Below are positions 8,901-18,838 of a stretch of 64,000 bases of DNA, piece after piece. Under the pieces are notes generated by a model that saw nothing but the letters and a program-made list of their open reading frames with translations, did no database searches and was not told the origin of the DNA. This DNA comes from Aggregatibacter actinomycetemcomitans (GTDB taxonomy: Bacteria; Pseudomonadota; Gammaproteobacteria; Enterobacterales; Pasteurellaceae): assembly GCF_003130205.1 (NCBI RefSeq), contig NZ_NRDF01000003.1, forward strand, positions 1 to 64,000, in the 5' to 3' direction. The translations under genes and the position numbers were made by a program. Numbering within the stretch: position 1 is the first letter of the stretch; every line of letters starts with the position of its first letter.

Positions 8901-11746
8901 TGAATACCGAGCGTAGCGGCGATTTCGTGTTAGTGATTAATAATCAATACGGCGAAACCGTCAATCGCATTCCTTATACGGTTATCGGTAACAGCAACGT
9001 TACGGTTGCCATGGATAAAAACACCGAACTTAAGTTGAATCTGAACAAAAAACAATTTATGCCGGGTGAAGAAATCGAAGTGGCAATTAACGCGCCTTAT
9101 GCGGGCAGCGGTTTAATCACTATCGAACGCGAGCGTGTGTATACTCATAAATGGTTTAAATCCACAACCAATCGTTCGGTACAACAAATCAGAATCCCGG
9201 AGAATTTTGAAGGCAGCGGTTACATTAATGTGCAATTCTCCCGCGATATGCAATCTGATGACATTTTCACCAGCCCGCTAAGTTATGGTGTGGCACCATT
9301 TAGTGTTAATGTCGATAACCACCGTTTGAATGTAAATCTGAGTGCGCCGCAACAAGTGAAATCCGGTGAGAAAGTCAAATTTACGTTATCTACTGATAGA
9401 CCAAGTAAAGCCGTGATTTATGCGGTGAACGAAGGCATTTTGCAGGTGGCGGGGCATAGACAGGAAGATCCGTTACAATTCTTCTTCCCGAAATATGCGT
9501 TGCAAGTGGAAACCTTGCAAATTCTGGATTTGATTTTGCCGGAATTCCGTAAAGTGTTGCAGTTTGCGCAAACCGGTGGTGACGCCGAAGAAACTGCAGC
9601 ACTAGAAAAGGCCATCGCAGCGAATACCAATCCGTTTAAACGTAAAACCGACAAACCGGCGGTGTTCTGGTCGAATATTATCGATGTGGACGGCACAAAA
9701 ACTGTGAATTATCAAGTGCCGCAAGGTTTTAACGGCAATCTTAAAGTGATGGCGATTGCTGTGACAAACGATGGTTTGCAAATGAATATCGGTCAAACGG
9801 AAACCTTAGTGCGTGATGATATGGTGTTGTCACCAACCGCCCCGATTACTTTAGCGCCGAACGACGAAACCAAAGTGAGTCTGACTGTTTCCAATAACAC
9901 GAAAAGCAAGCAAAACGTTCTGGTTCAACTCAATGTGGCGCCGCAATTCCAAGTGTTGAGTAATGCGCAAACCGCGATTATGTTGGAACCGATGAGCGAA
10001 GGTGTAGTGAATTTCCAATTGAAAGCTACGGACCTGCTTGGCAGCGGTATTTTATACTTCACTGCCGCGTATTTGAATGAACAGCAACAACCAGCGCAGG
10101 TTGAGCGAAAATACGGTATTTCCGTTCGTCCGTTAACGGCAAAGCAGCAGTTCATCAAAGTGGGTGAAGTGGCGGCAAACCAACAGGCTCAAAGCGGCTT
10201 TCCGAATGTGTTATTCCCGCAACTACGCGAGCAAAGCGCGCTGATTTCGCCTGCACCGTTAGCCTTGGCGCAAGGCATAAGCAGTTATTTAGGCAATTAC
10301 GACAATTTATGCACGGAGCAGATTATCAGCGCCGCTATGCCGAATTTGTTATTTACCAATAATCCTGAATATCAAAGCTTGCTGGGGATCTTGTCGCAAG
10401 TGGGAGATAACACTGCGACACAAAGTAGCAAACAGCAAATTCAGAGTAATCTGAACCGCGTCTTTAGTTTGTTACCGGCACGTCAAACTGTTAACGAAGG
10501 TTTTGGCTTGTGGTCGGGATTAGATGAGGATGACGGATTCTTAACCGCTTATGTGGCGCATTTTCTAATTGAAGCGCAAGAACACGGTGTGCAATTGCCG
10601 GCGGCCTGGATCACGCCAAATGGCTTGTTTAATAAATCCATCACAGCGTTAGAGCGTTTAAGCCGCCCTGAAAGTGAAGATGATTTAGCCATGTTGCGCC
10701 AGCGCGCTTATGCCACTTATCTATTAGCACGTTTAGGGCAAGTGCCAAGTGACAGTTTGCTGTCTATTCGCAGCCTATTGGAACAAAATTTCAAAGCGGA
10801 AGAATGGCGATTCGATTTAACCGTAGCTTGGCTGGCAGGCGCTTATCAGTTGGTGAAACAGGAAGAAGATGCGGATAATCTAATTAGCAATGTGATGGCG
10901 AAATTCAATAATCCGCAGCCTAAAAACACGTGGTTCTACCGAGATTATTTGGATCCGTTGATTGAGAAGGGGGCGGTTTTGTATGTATTAGCGCGTCATT
11001 TCCCTGAGCAGGCGGAACAATTATCCGACACCCTATTAAGTAGCATCGTGCAGGATTTAAACGACAATCGTTATAATACCTTGTCTTCCGCTATGGTGTT
11101 GTTGGCGTTAGATGCTTATAGTAAGCAACACGCCGAACAAGTTGCAAACCTGCAGATTCAGCAGGACGGGCAAAATATTGGCAGCGTGCAGGGTGCTTTT
11201 GTGTTGGCCAATATCAATGCGGATAACGCGCAATTAAATTTTGTCAACCAAGGCACGCAAAAAGCCTGGTATACCATTAGTCAATCCGGTTATGTGCAGC
11301 AGGCGCCTGCTGAAGCTATTAAAAACGGCGTAGAAATCGACCGCACTTATTTAGATCAAGAAGGCAAACCGGTGACTTCCGTGAAACTTGGCGATGTGAT
11401 TAATGTACAAGTTAAGGTGCGTTCATTACAAAATGAACTGGATAATATGGTGATTACTGATCTCTATCCGGCCGGTTTTGAAGTGGTGAACAGTAATGGT
11501 GATGAAACCGTGAATGTCAAAGAAGGTGACATAATTTATATGTTTAACTTCATTCATCGCGATTTGCGTGAAGATCGTATGTTGAGTTACGGTTCAGTGG
11601 GTGACACTACTACGGTGATTAACTACCAATTAAAAGCCGTAAACACGGGTAAATTCCAAATTCCTCGCGCCTATACGGAAAATATGTATAACCGCACGGT
11701 GAACGCACAGTCTGCCGATAAAGGTTATATTGAAGTTATACAATAA
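5975..11746 (+). CDS. yfhM: Bacterial alpha-2-macroglobulin, thioester type
   Basis: Very large (1,923 residues) periplasmic protease-trap protein, thought to protect cells whose outer membrane is breached by host proteases. The N-terminus has one hydrophobic segment (FSVLSALVLAATAGGAYWY) but no lipobox cysteine, so it is probably an inner-membrane anchor or signal peptide rather than the lipoprotein signal of E. coli YfhM. Macroglobulin domains fill most of the length (for example YRPGESVYIGMISKALDW). The thioester motif CTEQ is present at Cys1446-Gln1449, followed by the helical thioester domain. GGAG lies just before the ATG. Its usual partner pbpC is 1.3 kb downstream, separated here by yeiH. 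Confidence 0.9.
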   Translation: MQGKIKFSVLSALVLAATAGGAYWYQHQKTDGSNAIKVKFNPIEQTSYSQSGEGQTTNTIYPLNVEFSGAAAPIDKVKSEITQGIKMEPVIEGKWIWSSDYLLSFTPTQDWPTGQEYKITLDKKVLNPSLTYAKSVTDTHSVKTQPFSVVESESEFYQDPNLSHIRHALTHLVFSNPVDPKDLEKAVEVNLVHKNQDQSLNLINPLKFKIRYSDNRLEAWIRSDELSLSTQPNQFVQTKISRALRAKTGVNTLEREITKLVQVPSKYSLQNSYNSFKIVNNQKNEADQVLTFNFNYGVKGKDIADNLSAVLLPEPLEGKSWEVEKLTEAVVKGGERIQPELIPSERPYANNQSFRFNIPEGRCLYLQLDNKFTALGGYQLKKAIGSLECVPNYPTYVSFVGKGSLLSQYGDGKVTLAVRNTDRVRLDIGRVQAEQLRHVANLNSNNFQKPDLGNLKFDDIATFKTETLTVANRDPRKSDYLSVDLSQRGLPKQGIFWVKASAVNAKDKSEGGGLKDSRDGDGYYFDVDPDSQKSDYRLIILTDLGIIAKKAADGTQSVFVQSIASGAPVSSALVKVISRNNTIIASQYTNRLGVAQLPSLENYKQELEPVMYLVTRGQDQSFLPIDKSDRTLDFSRFAIHGQEMSQEQNAIKTFLFNDRGIYRPGESVYIGMISKALDWKKSLANVPLTLEITSPSGKTQWQKNIRVSESGFNELTYPLSDSAETGEWLAHIYIGQQQEKIDVGSMTFQVQEFEPDTLRINTMFDNSQQLGWVSPQDLNATVHLTNLFGTPAQKRRVAANIMLHAIFPSFPQYKNYQFYDNQRNKNAILLETELQDQTTDNNGNAIFALNLEHEAENTVQMLYFTADGYENNSGRGVSKVQSILVSAQPWLVGYSSAQDLNYLREKRESKVNLIAINPSLQKTSVRGLSAVLMERKYVSVLTEQRSGAYKYESKMVESQLDEKPLNIDQNGSDFALNTERSGDFVLVINNQYGETVNRIPYTVIGNSNVTVAMDKNTELKLNLNKKQFMPGEEIEVAINAPYAGSGLITIERERVYTHKWFKSTTNRSVQQIRIPENFEGSGYINVQFSRDMQSDDIFTSPLSYGVAPFSVNVDNHRLNVNLSAPQQVKSGEKVKFTLSTDRPSKAVIYAVNEGILQVAGHRQEDPLQFFFPKYALQVETLQILDLILPEFRKVLQFAQTGGDAEETAALEKAIAANTNPFKRKTDKPAVFWSNIIDVDGTKTVNYQVPQGFNGNLKVMAIAVTNDGLQMNIGQTETLVRDDMVLSPTAPITLAPNDETKVSLTVSNNTKSKQNVLVQLNVAPQFQVLSNAQTAIMLEPMSEGVVNFQLKATDLLGSGILYFTAAYLNEQQQPAQVERKYGISVRPLTAKQQFIKVGEVAANQQAQSGFPNVLFPQLREQSALISPAPLALAQGISSYLGNYDNLCTEQIISAAMPNLLFTNNPEYQSLLGILSQVGDNTATQSSKQQIQSNLNRVFSLLPARQTVNEGFGLWSGLDEDDGFLTAYVAHFLIEAQEHGVQLPAAWITPNGLFNKSITALERLSRPESEDDLAMLRQRAYATYLLARLGQVPSDSLLSIRSLLEQNFKAEEWRFDLTVAWLAGAYQLVKQEEDADNLISNVMAKFNNPQPKNTWFYRDYLDPLIEKGAVLYVLARHFPEQAEQLSDTLLSSIVQDLNDNRYNTLSSAMVLLALDAYSKQHAEQVANLQIQQDGQNIGSVQGAFVLANINADNAQLNFVNQGTQKAWYTISQSGYVQQAPAEAIKNGVEIDRTYLDQEGKPVTSVKLGDVINVQVKVRSLQNELDNMVITDLYPAGFEVVNSNGDETVNVKEGDIIYMFNFIHRDLREDRMLSYGSVGDTTTVINYQLKAVNTGKFQIPRAYTENMYNRTVNAQSADKGYIEVIQ

Positions 11747-11761
11747 CTGTTTGAAAAATAA

Positions 11762-11793
11762 AAACTCTCCTTCAGTTCGACGGAGAGTTTTTT
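11762..11793 (+). terminator. Intrinsic terminator after the macroglobulin gene
   Basis: A nine-pair stem AAACTCTCC (11762-11770) / GGAGAGTTT (11782-11790) is followed by further T residues. It lies 16 bases after the stop codon. Confidence 0.85.
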
Positions 11794-11911
11794 ATTTTCT
11801 GCAATAAGCCATACTTCTAGTTTTATGCATTAAAGTGCGGTGAGAATCAACTGCATTTTTTTATTTTCTCGGCGTATAATGAAGCCTCTTTTCCCTTTTA
11901 TAACATATAAG

Positions 11912-12928
11912 ATGAAAAATCGAACATTATACTTAGGGCTAATTTGTGTCGCTTTTTTAGCACTTATAGCCGAAAAAATAAGCCAAACGACATTTGCTCT
12001 TCAGTTACATTTAAGTGCATTAATCATCGCAATTTTGCTGGGGATGATATTTGGCAATAGCGTTTATAAAGGATACGAGCAGCACCTTGAAAAAGGCATT
12101 TTATTTGCAAAAGGACAAATTTTACGGATAGGGATTGTATTGTATGGCTTTCGGCTTACTTTGCATGACATTGCGCAGGTCGGTGTAAACGCGATTTTAA
12201 CGGATGCTCTGATGTTACTCTCTACATTTTTTCTGACCTGCTCCATCGGGATCCGTTACCTTAAAATGGATAAGCAACTTGTTTATCTCACAGCTTCCGG
12301 TTGTAGTATTTGTGGCGCTGCTGCAGTGATGGCGGCAGCGCCGGTCACCAAAGCGGAATCTCATAAAGTTTCGGTCGCAATTGCTGTGGTGGTGATTTTT
12401 GGTACACTTTCCATTTTTCTTTATCCGTCTTTATATTCTTGGGTAAATGTATTGGTTACCCCGCACCAGTTTGGCATTTATGTGGGTTCCAGTGTGCATG
12501 AGGTAGCTCAGGTGTATGCCATAGGTGGCAATATTAGTCCCGTTGTAGCGAACACGGCAGTCATCACCAAAATGATTCGGGTAATGATGCTGGCGCCCTT
12601 CTTGCTGGGATTGTCTTGGTTGCTTAACAAAGATTCTCAAGGCGGGGAACAACGTAAAATTACTATTCCATGGTTTGCCCTTTGGTTTATTGCGGTTGCA
12701 GTATTCAATTCTTTCAATTTATTGCCGGATTTTTTAGTGAAACTTTTAGTCGAACTGGATGCTTTTTTACTTGTTGCTGCGATGGCGGCATTAGGATTAA
12801 CTACGCACCTCGGCGCAATTAAACAGGCAGGATTAAAACCATTAATTCTCGGCACATTGATTTATATTTGGTTAATCGTCGGCGGCTTCCTTTTGAACTA
12901 TGAAGCAGATCTCTTTTTCTCGTTGTAG
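11912..12928 (+). CDS. yeiH: YeiH/UPF0324 family membrane protein
   Basis: Inner-membrane protein of the UPF0324 (putative sulfate exporter) family, about 338 residues with nine to ten hydrophobic helices. Family-typical segments are [46 protein letters not shown] and [17 protein letters not shown]. The best start is ATG 11912 (MKNRTLYLG), which gives about the family length; an in-frame ATG at 11879 overlaps a TATAAT (11875-11880) that could be its -10 box. The transported substrate is not established. It separates the macroglobulin and pbpC genes, which are normally adjacent. The 120 bases after it hold no recognised signal. Confidence 0.85.
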   Translation: MKNRTLYLGLICVAFLALIAEKISQTTFALQLHLSALIIAILLGMIFGNSVYKGYEQHLEKGILFAKGQILRIGIVLYGFRLTLHDIAQVGVNAILTDALMLLSTFFLTCSIGIRYLKMDKQLVYLTASGCSICGAAAVMAAAPVTKAESHKVSVAIAVVVIFGTLSIFLYPSLYSWVNVLVTPHQFGIYVGSSVHEVAQVYAIGGNISPVVANTAVITKMIRVMMLAPFLLGLSWLLNKDSQGGEQRKITIPWFALWFIAVAVFNSFNLLPDFLVKLLVELDAFLLVAAMAALGLTTHLGAIKQAGLKPLILGTLIYIWLIVGGFLLNYEADLFFSL

Positions 12929-13048
12929 GAAAAGTGATTTGGTTGTGGGTTGTTTAATTCAAAAGTACATTATTATTTTTAATATTTTATTAAAGTATAT
13001 CAAGAATATACCACACTTTTCTTAGTGTTTTTATCCATAATTGATTTT

Positions 13049-15406
13049 ATGTCACAGATATCCCGTAAAAGTCTTTATTTTGTTCTATGCGGCTTATTGC
13101 TTACATGCATAGGGGGGCGTTTTTTACCTCACATTCCGTTAAAACAGCGTTTCCCTTATTCCATCGCAGTATATGACGAACAGCAGAATCTGTTACGCCT
13201 GACCACGGCAAAAGATCAGAAATATCGTCTTTGGACGCCGTTGGAAGAACTTTCGCCGCAATTGGTAGATGCGGTGTTATTTCAGGAAGACGAATGGTTT
13301 TATTATCATTTCGGGGTCAATCCTTACGGTTTATTGCGCGGAGCGACACAAACCTATTTATTCGGCGGCTCACCACAAGGCGGTTCGACCATTACCATGC
13401 AACTGGCGCGGATATTGTGGAAGATTGATAGCCGCACCATCGGCGGAAAAATCGAGCAGATTCTGCGCGCCATTCAGCTGGAATTACAGTATTCCAAACG
13501 GGAAATTCTGGAAGCCTATTTCAATTTTGCTCCTTATGGACGAAACATTGAAGGGGCGGGTACGGCGAGCCTGATTTATTTTAACCGGGCCAGTAAGAAC
13601 CTGAACTTGGCGGAAGCCATGACTTTGGCGATTTTGCCGAAAAATCCGAACGCTTACATTCAGCAAAACAATCAGCAACTTAATGCGCAGCTTTTTAATG
13701 CGCGTAATAAACTCTATGCTCGCTGGGTGGAAAGTCATCCTAAAGATCGTCAATGGCAGTCGCATTTTAAATTAAATTATCCGTTACGCCCCCTTGAAAA
13801 ACTCCCGTTTTTTGCACCGCATTTTACCGATCAAGTATTGCAACAATACGCTGAAAGCGAGGCGATTCAAAACGGACGAATCGTTACCGGCTTAAACAGC
13901 GGTTTACAGCGTTTGGTGGAGCGTATTAGTCTGCGTTATCTGCAACAGCAAAAGCCGTATGGCGTGAACAATCTTGCCGTTCTGCTGGTGAACAATCGCA
14001 CCATGCAAATTAAGGCGCTGGTGGGTTCCGGCGATTATTTTAATCAACATATCAGCGGGCAGATTAACGGCACGCTGGCAAAGCGATCTTACGGTTCCAC
14101 GTTAAAACCGTTTATTTATGGCTTGGCGTTTGATCAGGGTTTGGTACATCCCAAAACAATTTTAAAAGACCTGCCGACCACCTTCGCCGATTATCAACCG
14201 GAAAATTATGAAGGCAATTTTCTGGGCCCGGTGAGCGTCACGCAGGCGTTGCTGCAAAGTCGTAATATTCCGGCGGTGGACATGGCGCAACGGTTGAAAT
14301 ATCCCGATCTTTACGATTTGCTTAAACAGGCAAAAATCACCTTGCCGAAGGAAAAAGCACACTACGGGTTGTCATTAGTGCTGGGCGGTGCGGAGCTTTC
14401 CATGCAACAACTGGCGGGGCTATATGCCGCTCTTGCCAATGGCGGGCAATGGCGACCGTTACACACGTTAAAAAGCGCGCTCGCAACGCAAAGCGCCACC
14501 TTATTAAGCCCCGAAAGCAGCTATATGTTGGGCGATATTTTATCGCAGAACATTCGCACCGATATTTACAACAAAGCCATCAAAACCAAACTGCCCATTT
14601 ACTGGAAAACCGGCACGTCGAATGGCTTGCGAGATGCCTGGACGGCGGGCTATTTCGGTAATTACACGCTGGTAGTGTGGCTCGGCAATTTTAACAATAA
14701 AAGTAACCCGCACTTTATCGGTCGCCGCCTTGCCGCACCGTTATTTTTACAACTGGCGGACGGCATCATTGCGCAATACCCGAACATGAAAAATCCGCTT
14801 AGTCGTGACAAATTGAAATTAACGGAAGTCCCTGTGTGTGCCGCCGACGGCAATCTGCCGAACAAATATTGTCAGCAGCTCACGAAAACCTTGTTTATCC
14901 CGGGTAAGTCGCCTATTCAGGTGAGCAATACCTATCAACAATTACGCGTGCGCAAAGGCACAGACGTCCTGGCTTGCGCAACGGATCCGAATGCGCAAAC
15001 GGAGCAAAAAATTTATGAAATCTGGGGCAGTGACTATCAAAAAATGTTTGCGCAGGCGGGCATCATAAAACGCAATCCCATCGTCAACGTCGAATGCCCT
15101 TACGAGCAACAAAACCAATCCTTGCAACAAATTACGTATAATCCACTGAAGATGACATCGCCACTGGAAAACCGCACTTACTACATCAATATGAACAGCC
15201 CGGAAAACCACATTCCGCTGACCGCCACAACCTCCGGCGAAGTTCAACACCTTTATTGGTTTGTGAATAACGTCTACTTAGGCGAAAGCCCCGCATCCAA
15301 AGCCTTCTTATGGCAACCCGCCAAAAGCGGCACCTACCAAATCACCGTCGCCGATGAACAAGGACACAGAACCGGTGTGAGCGTGGTGGTGAGTGTGGTG
15401 AGGTAG
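13049..15406 (+). CDS. pbpC: Penicillin-binding protein 1C
   Basis: Bifunctional class A penicillin-binding protein of the 1C type. An N-terminal membrane anchor (SLYFVLCGLLLTCIGG) is followed by a glycosyltransferase domain with QEDEWFYYHFGVN and GGSTITMQLAR. The transpeptidase domain has the active serine in YGSTLKPF (Ser350 from this start), SRN and KTGTSNGLRDAW. The C-terminal part is the extra domain of the 1C group (ENHIPLTATTSGEVQHLYWFVN). The start at ATG 13049 (MSQISRKS) gives a normal anchor; a GTG at 13025 is in frame too. In many bacteria this enzyme is paired with alpha-2-macroglobulin, suggesting envelope damage repair. Confidence 0.92.
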   Translation: MSQISRKSLYFVLCGLLLTCIGGRFLPHIPLKQRFPYSIAVYDEQQNLLRLTTAKDQKYRLWTPLEELSPQLVDAVLFQEDEWFYYHFGVNPYGLLRGATQTYLFGGSPQGGSTITMQLARILWKIDSRTIGGKIEQILRAIQLELQYSKREILEAYFNFAPYGRNIEGAGTASLIYFNRASKNLNLAEAMTLAILPKNPNAYIQQNNQQLNAQLFNARNKLYARWVESHPKDRQWQSHFKLNYPLRPLEKLPFFAPHFTDQVLQQYAESEAIQNGRIVTGLNSGLQRLVERISLRYLQQQKPYGVNNLAVLLVNNRTMQIKALVGSGDYFNQHISGQINGTLAKRSYGSTLKPFIYGLAFDQGLVHPKTILKDLPTTFADYQPENYEGNFLGPVSVTQALLQSRNIPAVDMAQRLKYPDLYDLLKQAKITLPKEKAHYGLSLVLGGAELSMQQLAGLYAALANGGQWRPLHTLKSALATQSATLLSPESSYMLGDILSQNIRTDIYNKAIKTKLPIYWKTGTSNGLRDAWTAGYFGNYTLVVWLGNFNNKSNPHFIGRRLAAPLFLQLADGIIAQYPNMKNPLSRDKLKLTEVPVCAADGNLPNKYCQQLTKTLFIPGKSPIQVSNTYQQLRVRKGTDVLACATDPNAQTEQKIYEIWGSDYQKMFAQAGIIKRNPIVNVECPYEQQNQSLQQITYNPLKMTSPLENRTYYINMNSPENHIPLTATTSGEVQHLYWFVNNVYLGESPASKAFLWQPAKSGTYQITVADEQGHRTGVSVVVSVVR

Positions 15407-15460
15407 GGGGAAAATAAGGAAGAGGGGAAGCGATAAACGTTAAAATTCGCTGTAAAAATA

Positions 15461-15502
15461 GACCGCACTTGACGTTGCTCGATCAAAGTGCGGTCATTTT
15501 TT
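15461..15502. terminator. Uptake-sequence terminator between pbpC and ulaD
   Basis: GACCGCACTT (15461-15470) and AAGTGCGGTC (15486-15495) form a 10-pair stem followed by ATTTTTTT on the + strand. It lies between two convergent genes and probably stops pbpC; it may serve ulaD as well. Confidence 0.75.
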
Positions 15503-15515
15503 TCAGTGTTTTTAA

Positions 15516-16190
15516 TTACCAGTATTGATTGATTTGTTCGCGAATGGCTTCGGCGGTGGCTTTGCCGTTTTCGCCTACTAATGCGCGGCCTGCGATGAAG
15601 GCTTTGGCGTTTTTGATGTCTTTGAATAAATGAATGTCTTTTGGCACGATGCCGCCGGTGATGGAGAGTTCAAGCCCTAAAGCCGATAATTGTTTCATGA
15701 GTTCTAAGTCTTCCGCTGTCCAACTTTTGCCGGCGAGTTCGGCATCCCGTGAGCGGTGGTAAATGGCTTGTGTCACACCCAACGCAACCCAGTCTTTAGC
15801 ATCATCTAATGTCCAGTTGCCGTAAATTTCAATTTGGATTTCTTTTTTCACTTTGAGATTCGGGTGTTCTGCATTGAATTCATCGGCAACTTTTTTGCAT
15901 GCCGCTTTAGTGGCAGGGTGGGCAGCGGCGGAGACGGTGAGCCAGTCGGCACCGGCTTCAAATGCCATTTTGGCTAGAATTGCGCCGCCGTCGGTGGTTT
16001 TCAGATCGCACACGATGATATGGTCCGGGTGTAATGCGCGTAGGGTGGAAACTGCTTTCATACCTTCAGCGCAGGCAAGAATCGTGCCTACTTCAATGAT
16101 TTCCACTAAATTTTCCGCTTGTTTGGCATCTGAGACAGCTTTTTCCAGATTGAGTGAATCTAAGGCGATTTGAAGTAATGGTTTATTCAT
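15516..16190 (-). CDS. ulaD: 3-keto-L-gulonate-6-phosphate decarboxylase
   Basis: 224-residue enzyme of the orotidine monophosphate decarboxylase superfamily. It converts 3-keto-L-gulonate 6-phosphate to L-xylulose 5-phosphate in ascorbate breakdown. The motifs IALDSLNLEKA, IIEVGTILACAEGM, VCDLKTTDGG and IEIYGNWT match UlaD/SgbH, with the metal-binding D-x-K-T-x-D core in DLKTTDGG. It is the last gene of the leftward ula arm, 76 bases after ulaC with an uptake core at 16223-16231 in between. Confidence 0.93.
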   Translation of the reverse strand: MNKPLLQIALDSLNLEKAVSDAKQAENLVEIIEVGTILACAEGMKAVSTLRALHPDHIIVCDLKTTDGGAILAKMAFEAGADWLTVSAAAHPATKAACKKVADEFNAEHPNLKVKKEIQIEIYGNWTLDDAKDWVALGVTQAIYHRSRDAELAGKSWTAEDLELMKQLSALGLELSITGGIVPKDIHLFKDIKNAKAFIAGRALVGENGKATAEAIREQINQYW

Positions 16191-16266
16191 TTTTGTTTTC
16201 CTCTGTTAATTTTCATTCATAAAAGTGCGGTTGATTTTGGCGATGTTTTTCAACCTTGAAGTTAGG

Positions 16267-16728
16267 TTACGCATTTAATGCGGCATCAATAATGGCGAGA
16301 ACTTCTTCCGTGGTTTTGCAATCCAGGAATTTTTGGATATTCACGCCGTCATCGCTGTCGGGATCGTCGAAAATTTGAGTGATTTCCATGATGCCTTCCA
16401 TGTGGGAATTGGAATCGCTACCGGCAAGGGTGAGTAGCACGGAAATGGATTCGCCGTCGAGATCTACCGGCGTGCTTAATGTGGTTAAGCCGAATGCGGT
16501 TTTGATTACGCCTTCTTCCGGGCGGGCGTGCGGCATAGCAAGCCCCGGGGCAAGAACGATATAAGGTCCGAACTTTTTGATGTTGTTTACAATATTGTCG
16601 TAATAACGCGGTTCGATGGCACCTGAAGCGACTAGTAAATCTGTACCGATTTTAATGGCTTCTTCCCAGTTGGATGCAGATTGGTCGAGTCTGATGGAAT
16701 TATTTTCGATAAGGGATTCTTTTAGCAT
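16267..16728 (-). CDS. ulaC: Ascorbate PTS component EIIA
   Basis: 153-residue EIIA protein of the L-ascorbate phosphotransferase system. It accepts phosphate from HPr and passes it to the EIIB domain. The phosphorylated histidine is His67 in GLAMPHARPEEG, the usual mannitol/fructose EIIA-type site. It lies between the ulaAB fusion and ulaD, in the same orientation, with AGGAG about 7 bases before the ATG. Confidence 0.93.
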   Translation of the reverse strand: MLKESLIENNSIRLDQSASNWEEAIKIGTDLLVASGAIEPRYYDNIVNNIKKFGPYIVLAPGLAMPHARPEEGVIKTAFGLTTLSTPVDLDGESISVLLTLAGSDSNSHMEGIMEITQIFDDPDSDDGVNIQKFLDCKTTEEVLAIIDAALNA

Positions 16729-16743
16729 GACGTTACTCCTTTT

Positions 16744-16786
16744 GAGGCCTAACTTCCCCTACCTTGCAGGGGAAGTCAGTGATTAG
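16744..16786. repeat. Palindrome between ulaAB and ulaC
   Basis: CTTCCCCT (16753-16760) and AGGGGAAG (16768-16775) form a stem with a seven-base loop, flanked by outer CCTAA and TTAGG arms. There is no T run, so it is more likely an mRNA-processing or stability hairpin between two genes of one operon. It shares GCAGGGGAAG with the hairpin cluster at 49275-49441. Confidence 0.5.
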
Positions 16787-18555
16787 GCAGAATGATGTTT
16801 ATTGATTAATTCGACCAATTCATCGCCGAAAGAGCCGGGGTTAAGCATATTTTGCACGCCGAGTACGGCTTTGCCTTCGCCCACTTCAATTTCGCCGGCT
16901 AAGTGTTTGGATGCAACGATAATATCTACTTCGTTGAGTTTACCTTTGTAGTCGGTCACTGCGCAGGAATCCATAATATTCGGAATGCCACGTTTGTCCA
17001 GATAACCTTTGATCTTCATTTTCATCATCATGGAAGAACCTTGACCGGAACCACATACGGCTAAGATACGAATCGGGCGCTCGCCGCTTTGTTCGGCAGG
17101 TTGAGCTTCACGTTGTATTTCGGTGACAGGTTCGTCGTCTAAGTTGTAACCGTCCATTTGCTCTAAGGTTCTGCCTGCAGCAGTTGCAGCGGCTTCATCA
17201 GCACGCAATTTTTTAGAGGCAAAGAACATATAAACCAGGGAGAGTGCGACGATAATAAAGAAGAAGAATCGGATGCTCACAATACCTTGCAAAACAGGCG
17301 GGAATAATAACGCCCAGTCTGCCATACCCATCCAGCCATTAAAGGTAGTGCCTTGGGTTGCGAAGAGTTGAATAACCCAGGCGGAACCCAATACTTCAAT
17401 GATCCCCATCACAAAACAGATTTTCATGACCGCTTTCCAACCGCCGAAGTGGTTGGCGAAGACGCCGATGGTGGCGTTAGAGAAGAACATCGGGATAAAG
17501 CCCGGAATGATTAAAATCGGTGCGCTGAAGCCGAGCAGGATACCTACCGCCACGAATTGACCGATGGCACCCCACATGAAACCGAATACCATGGCGTTCG
17601 GGGAGAAAGCGTAAATCGCCGCGCAGTCAATGGCGAGTACCGCATTTGGAATCACCCGTTCGGAAATCCCTTTAAAGGCTTCCGATAACTCGGCGACGAA
17701 CATACGCACACCCATAACGATAATTTGAATGGCAACGGCGAATTTTAAACCGGTTTCTAAAATGTAAATTGACCAGTGGGTTTTGCCCGCCATGGTCTGC
17801 AGATTATCCAATCCGAAGGAAAGTAAAATAATGCCGAAGAATACGGACATAACAATGGCTGTGGCAGAGATGCTGTCGTGGAAAATGTGTAACCATTTCG
17901 GTAAATCCATGTGATCCACGTTGTTGTTTTTGTCACCCAGTTTCGGTGCGATTTTAGTGGCAATCCATGAGGCGACCTGTTGTTGGTGACCAATGGAGAA
18001 GCCGGCACCGCCGGTAACGGATTGGGTGGCTTTATACATAATATTGGAGGAAATACCCCAATATAACGCCATGATGACTGCTGTATAAATAATGGTTTCC
18101 CACATAGAGGCGCCGATGATCATATAGAACACCGCAACCAAACCCGCCTGCTGGAACATGATATGGCCGGTAAGCATGATGGTACGAATACCGGTAAAGC
18201 GTCGGAATACCACTAATAAAATGTTCAATGCCAGCGCCAATAATACGGCATAGCCGACCCAACCGTAGTTATCGCCCATGGTTTGGATGGTCGCTTGCAT
18301 ACTGGTGTAAGGGTCAATGACCGCACCGGTTAAATTATGGAACTTCGCCAGATTTTCAATAATTGGTTTAAAACCGGCAACCAAGGTCGCTGCTCCCACT
18401 TGTACCAACATAAAGCCTACGATGGTTTTAATCGTGCCTTTGATAATGGTTGCCGTGTCTTTTCTTAACAGAATATAACCGATACAGGCTACGATACCGA
18501 GCAGTAAGGGCGCTTTAGATAGGATCTGTTCGTTGATCCACATGAAGATTTCCAT
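16783..18555 (-). CDS. ulaA: Ascorbate PTS permease, EIIC-EIIB fusion
   Basis: Membrane transporter that imports L-ascorbate and phosphorylates it to L-ascorbate 6-phosphate. Residues 1 to about 455 match UlaA (EIIC) with many membrane helices, including [19 protein letters not shown] and [21 protein letters not shown] polar linker leads to an EIIB domain like UlaB, with the phosphocysteine Cys501 in [12 protein letters not shown]. In E. coli ulaA and ulaB are separate genes, so this is a fusion that replaces ulaB. AAGGAG lies upstream of ATG 18555; a second ATG four codons in is possible. Confidence 0.94.
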   Translation of the reverse strand: MEIFMWINEQILSKAPLLLGIVACIGYILLRKDTATIIKGTIKTIVGFMLVQVGAATLVAGFKPIIENLAKFHNLTGAVIDPYTSMQATIQTMGDNYGWVGYAVLLALALNILLVVFRRFTGIRTIMLTGHIMFQQAGLVAVFYMIIGASMWETIIYTAVIMALYWGISSNIMYKATQSVTGGAGFSIGHQQQVASWIATKIAPKLGDKNNNVDHMDLPKWLHIFHDSISATAIVMSVFFGIILLSFGLDNLQTMAGKTHWSIYILETGLKFAVAIQIIVMGVRMFVAELSEAFKGISERVIPNAVLAIDCAAIYAFSPNAMVFGFMWGAIGQFVAVGILLGFSAPILIIPGFIPMFFSNATIGVFANHFGGWKAVMKICFVMGIIEVLGSAWVIQLFATQGTTFNGWMGMADWALLFPPVLQGIVSIRFFFFIIVALSLVYMFFASKKLRADEAAATAAGRTLEQMDGYNLDDEPVTEIQREAQPAEQSGERPIRILAVCGSGQGSSMMMKMKIKGYLDKRGIPNIMDSCAVTDYKGKLNEVDIIVASKHLAGEIEVGEGKAVLGVQNMLNPGSFGDELVELINKHHSA

Positions 18556-18668
18556 GGTAATGCTCCTTGAAATGTAGAGTTAATATAAATATTCATGCGT
18601 AAACTTCGTTTGTTGGCGGCGGATAATAAATATTTATAATGATTTTTCAAAGATTTTTTTTGATAAAA

Positions 18669-18684
18669 TGTGAGCGATGTCACG
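18669..18684. promoter_or_regulatory. Candidate CRP site, ula intergenic region
   Basis: TGTGA-GCGATG-TCACG is one base from the symmetric CRP consensus TGTGA-N6-TCACA. It lies about 114 bases upstream of ulaAB and 218 upstream of ulaG. Catabolite control would fit a sugar-acid pathway; CRP regulates ula in E. coli. Confidence 0.65.
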
Positions 18685-18838
18685 ATTTATTTTATTGAAA
18701 TACTTATGTGTGATTAAAAATTTAGAATCAAGAGTTGGCGTTGTTATCTAAGGTTAAAACGTTAGCTAAGTCTGGAATTTAATAAATTTTTAACATATTT
18801 TAATAGAAAAATTTAAAAAAAAGATTCCATTAATGAAA

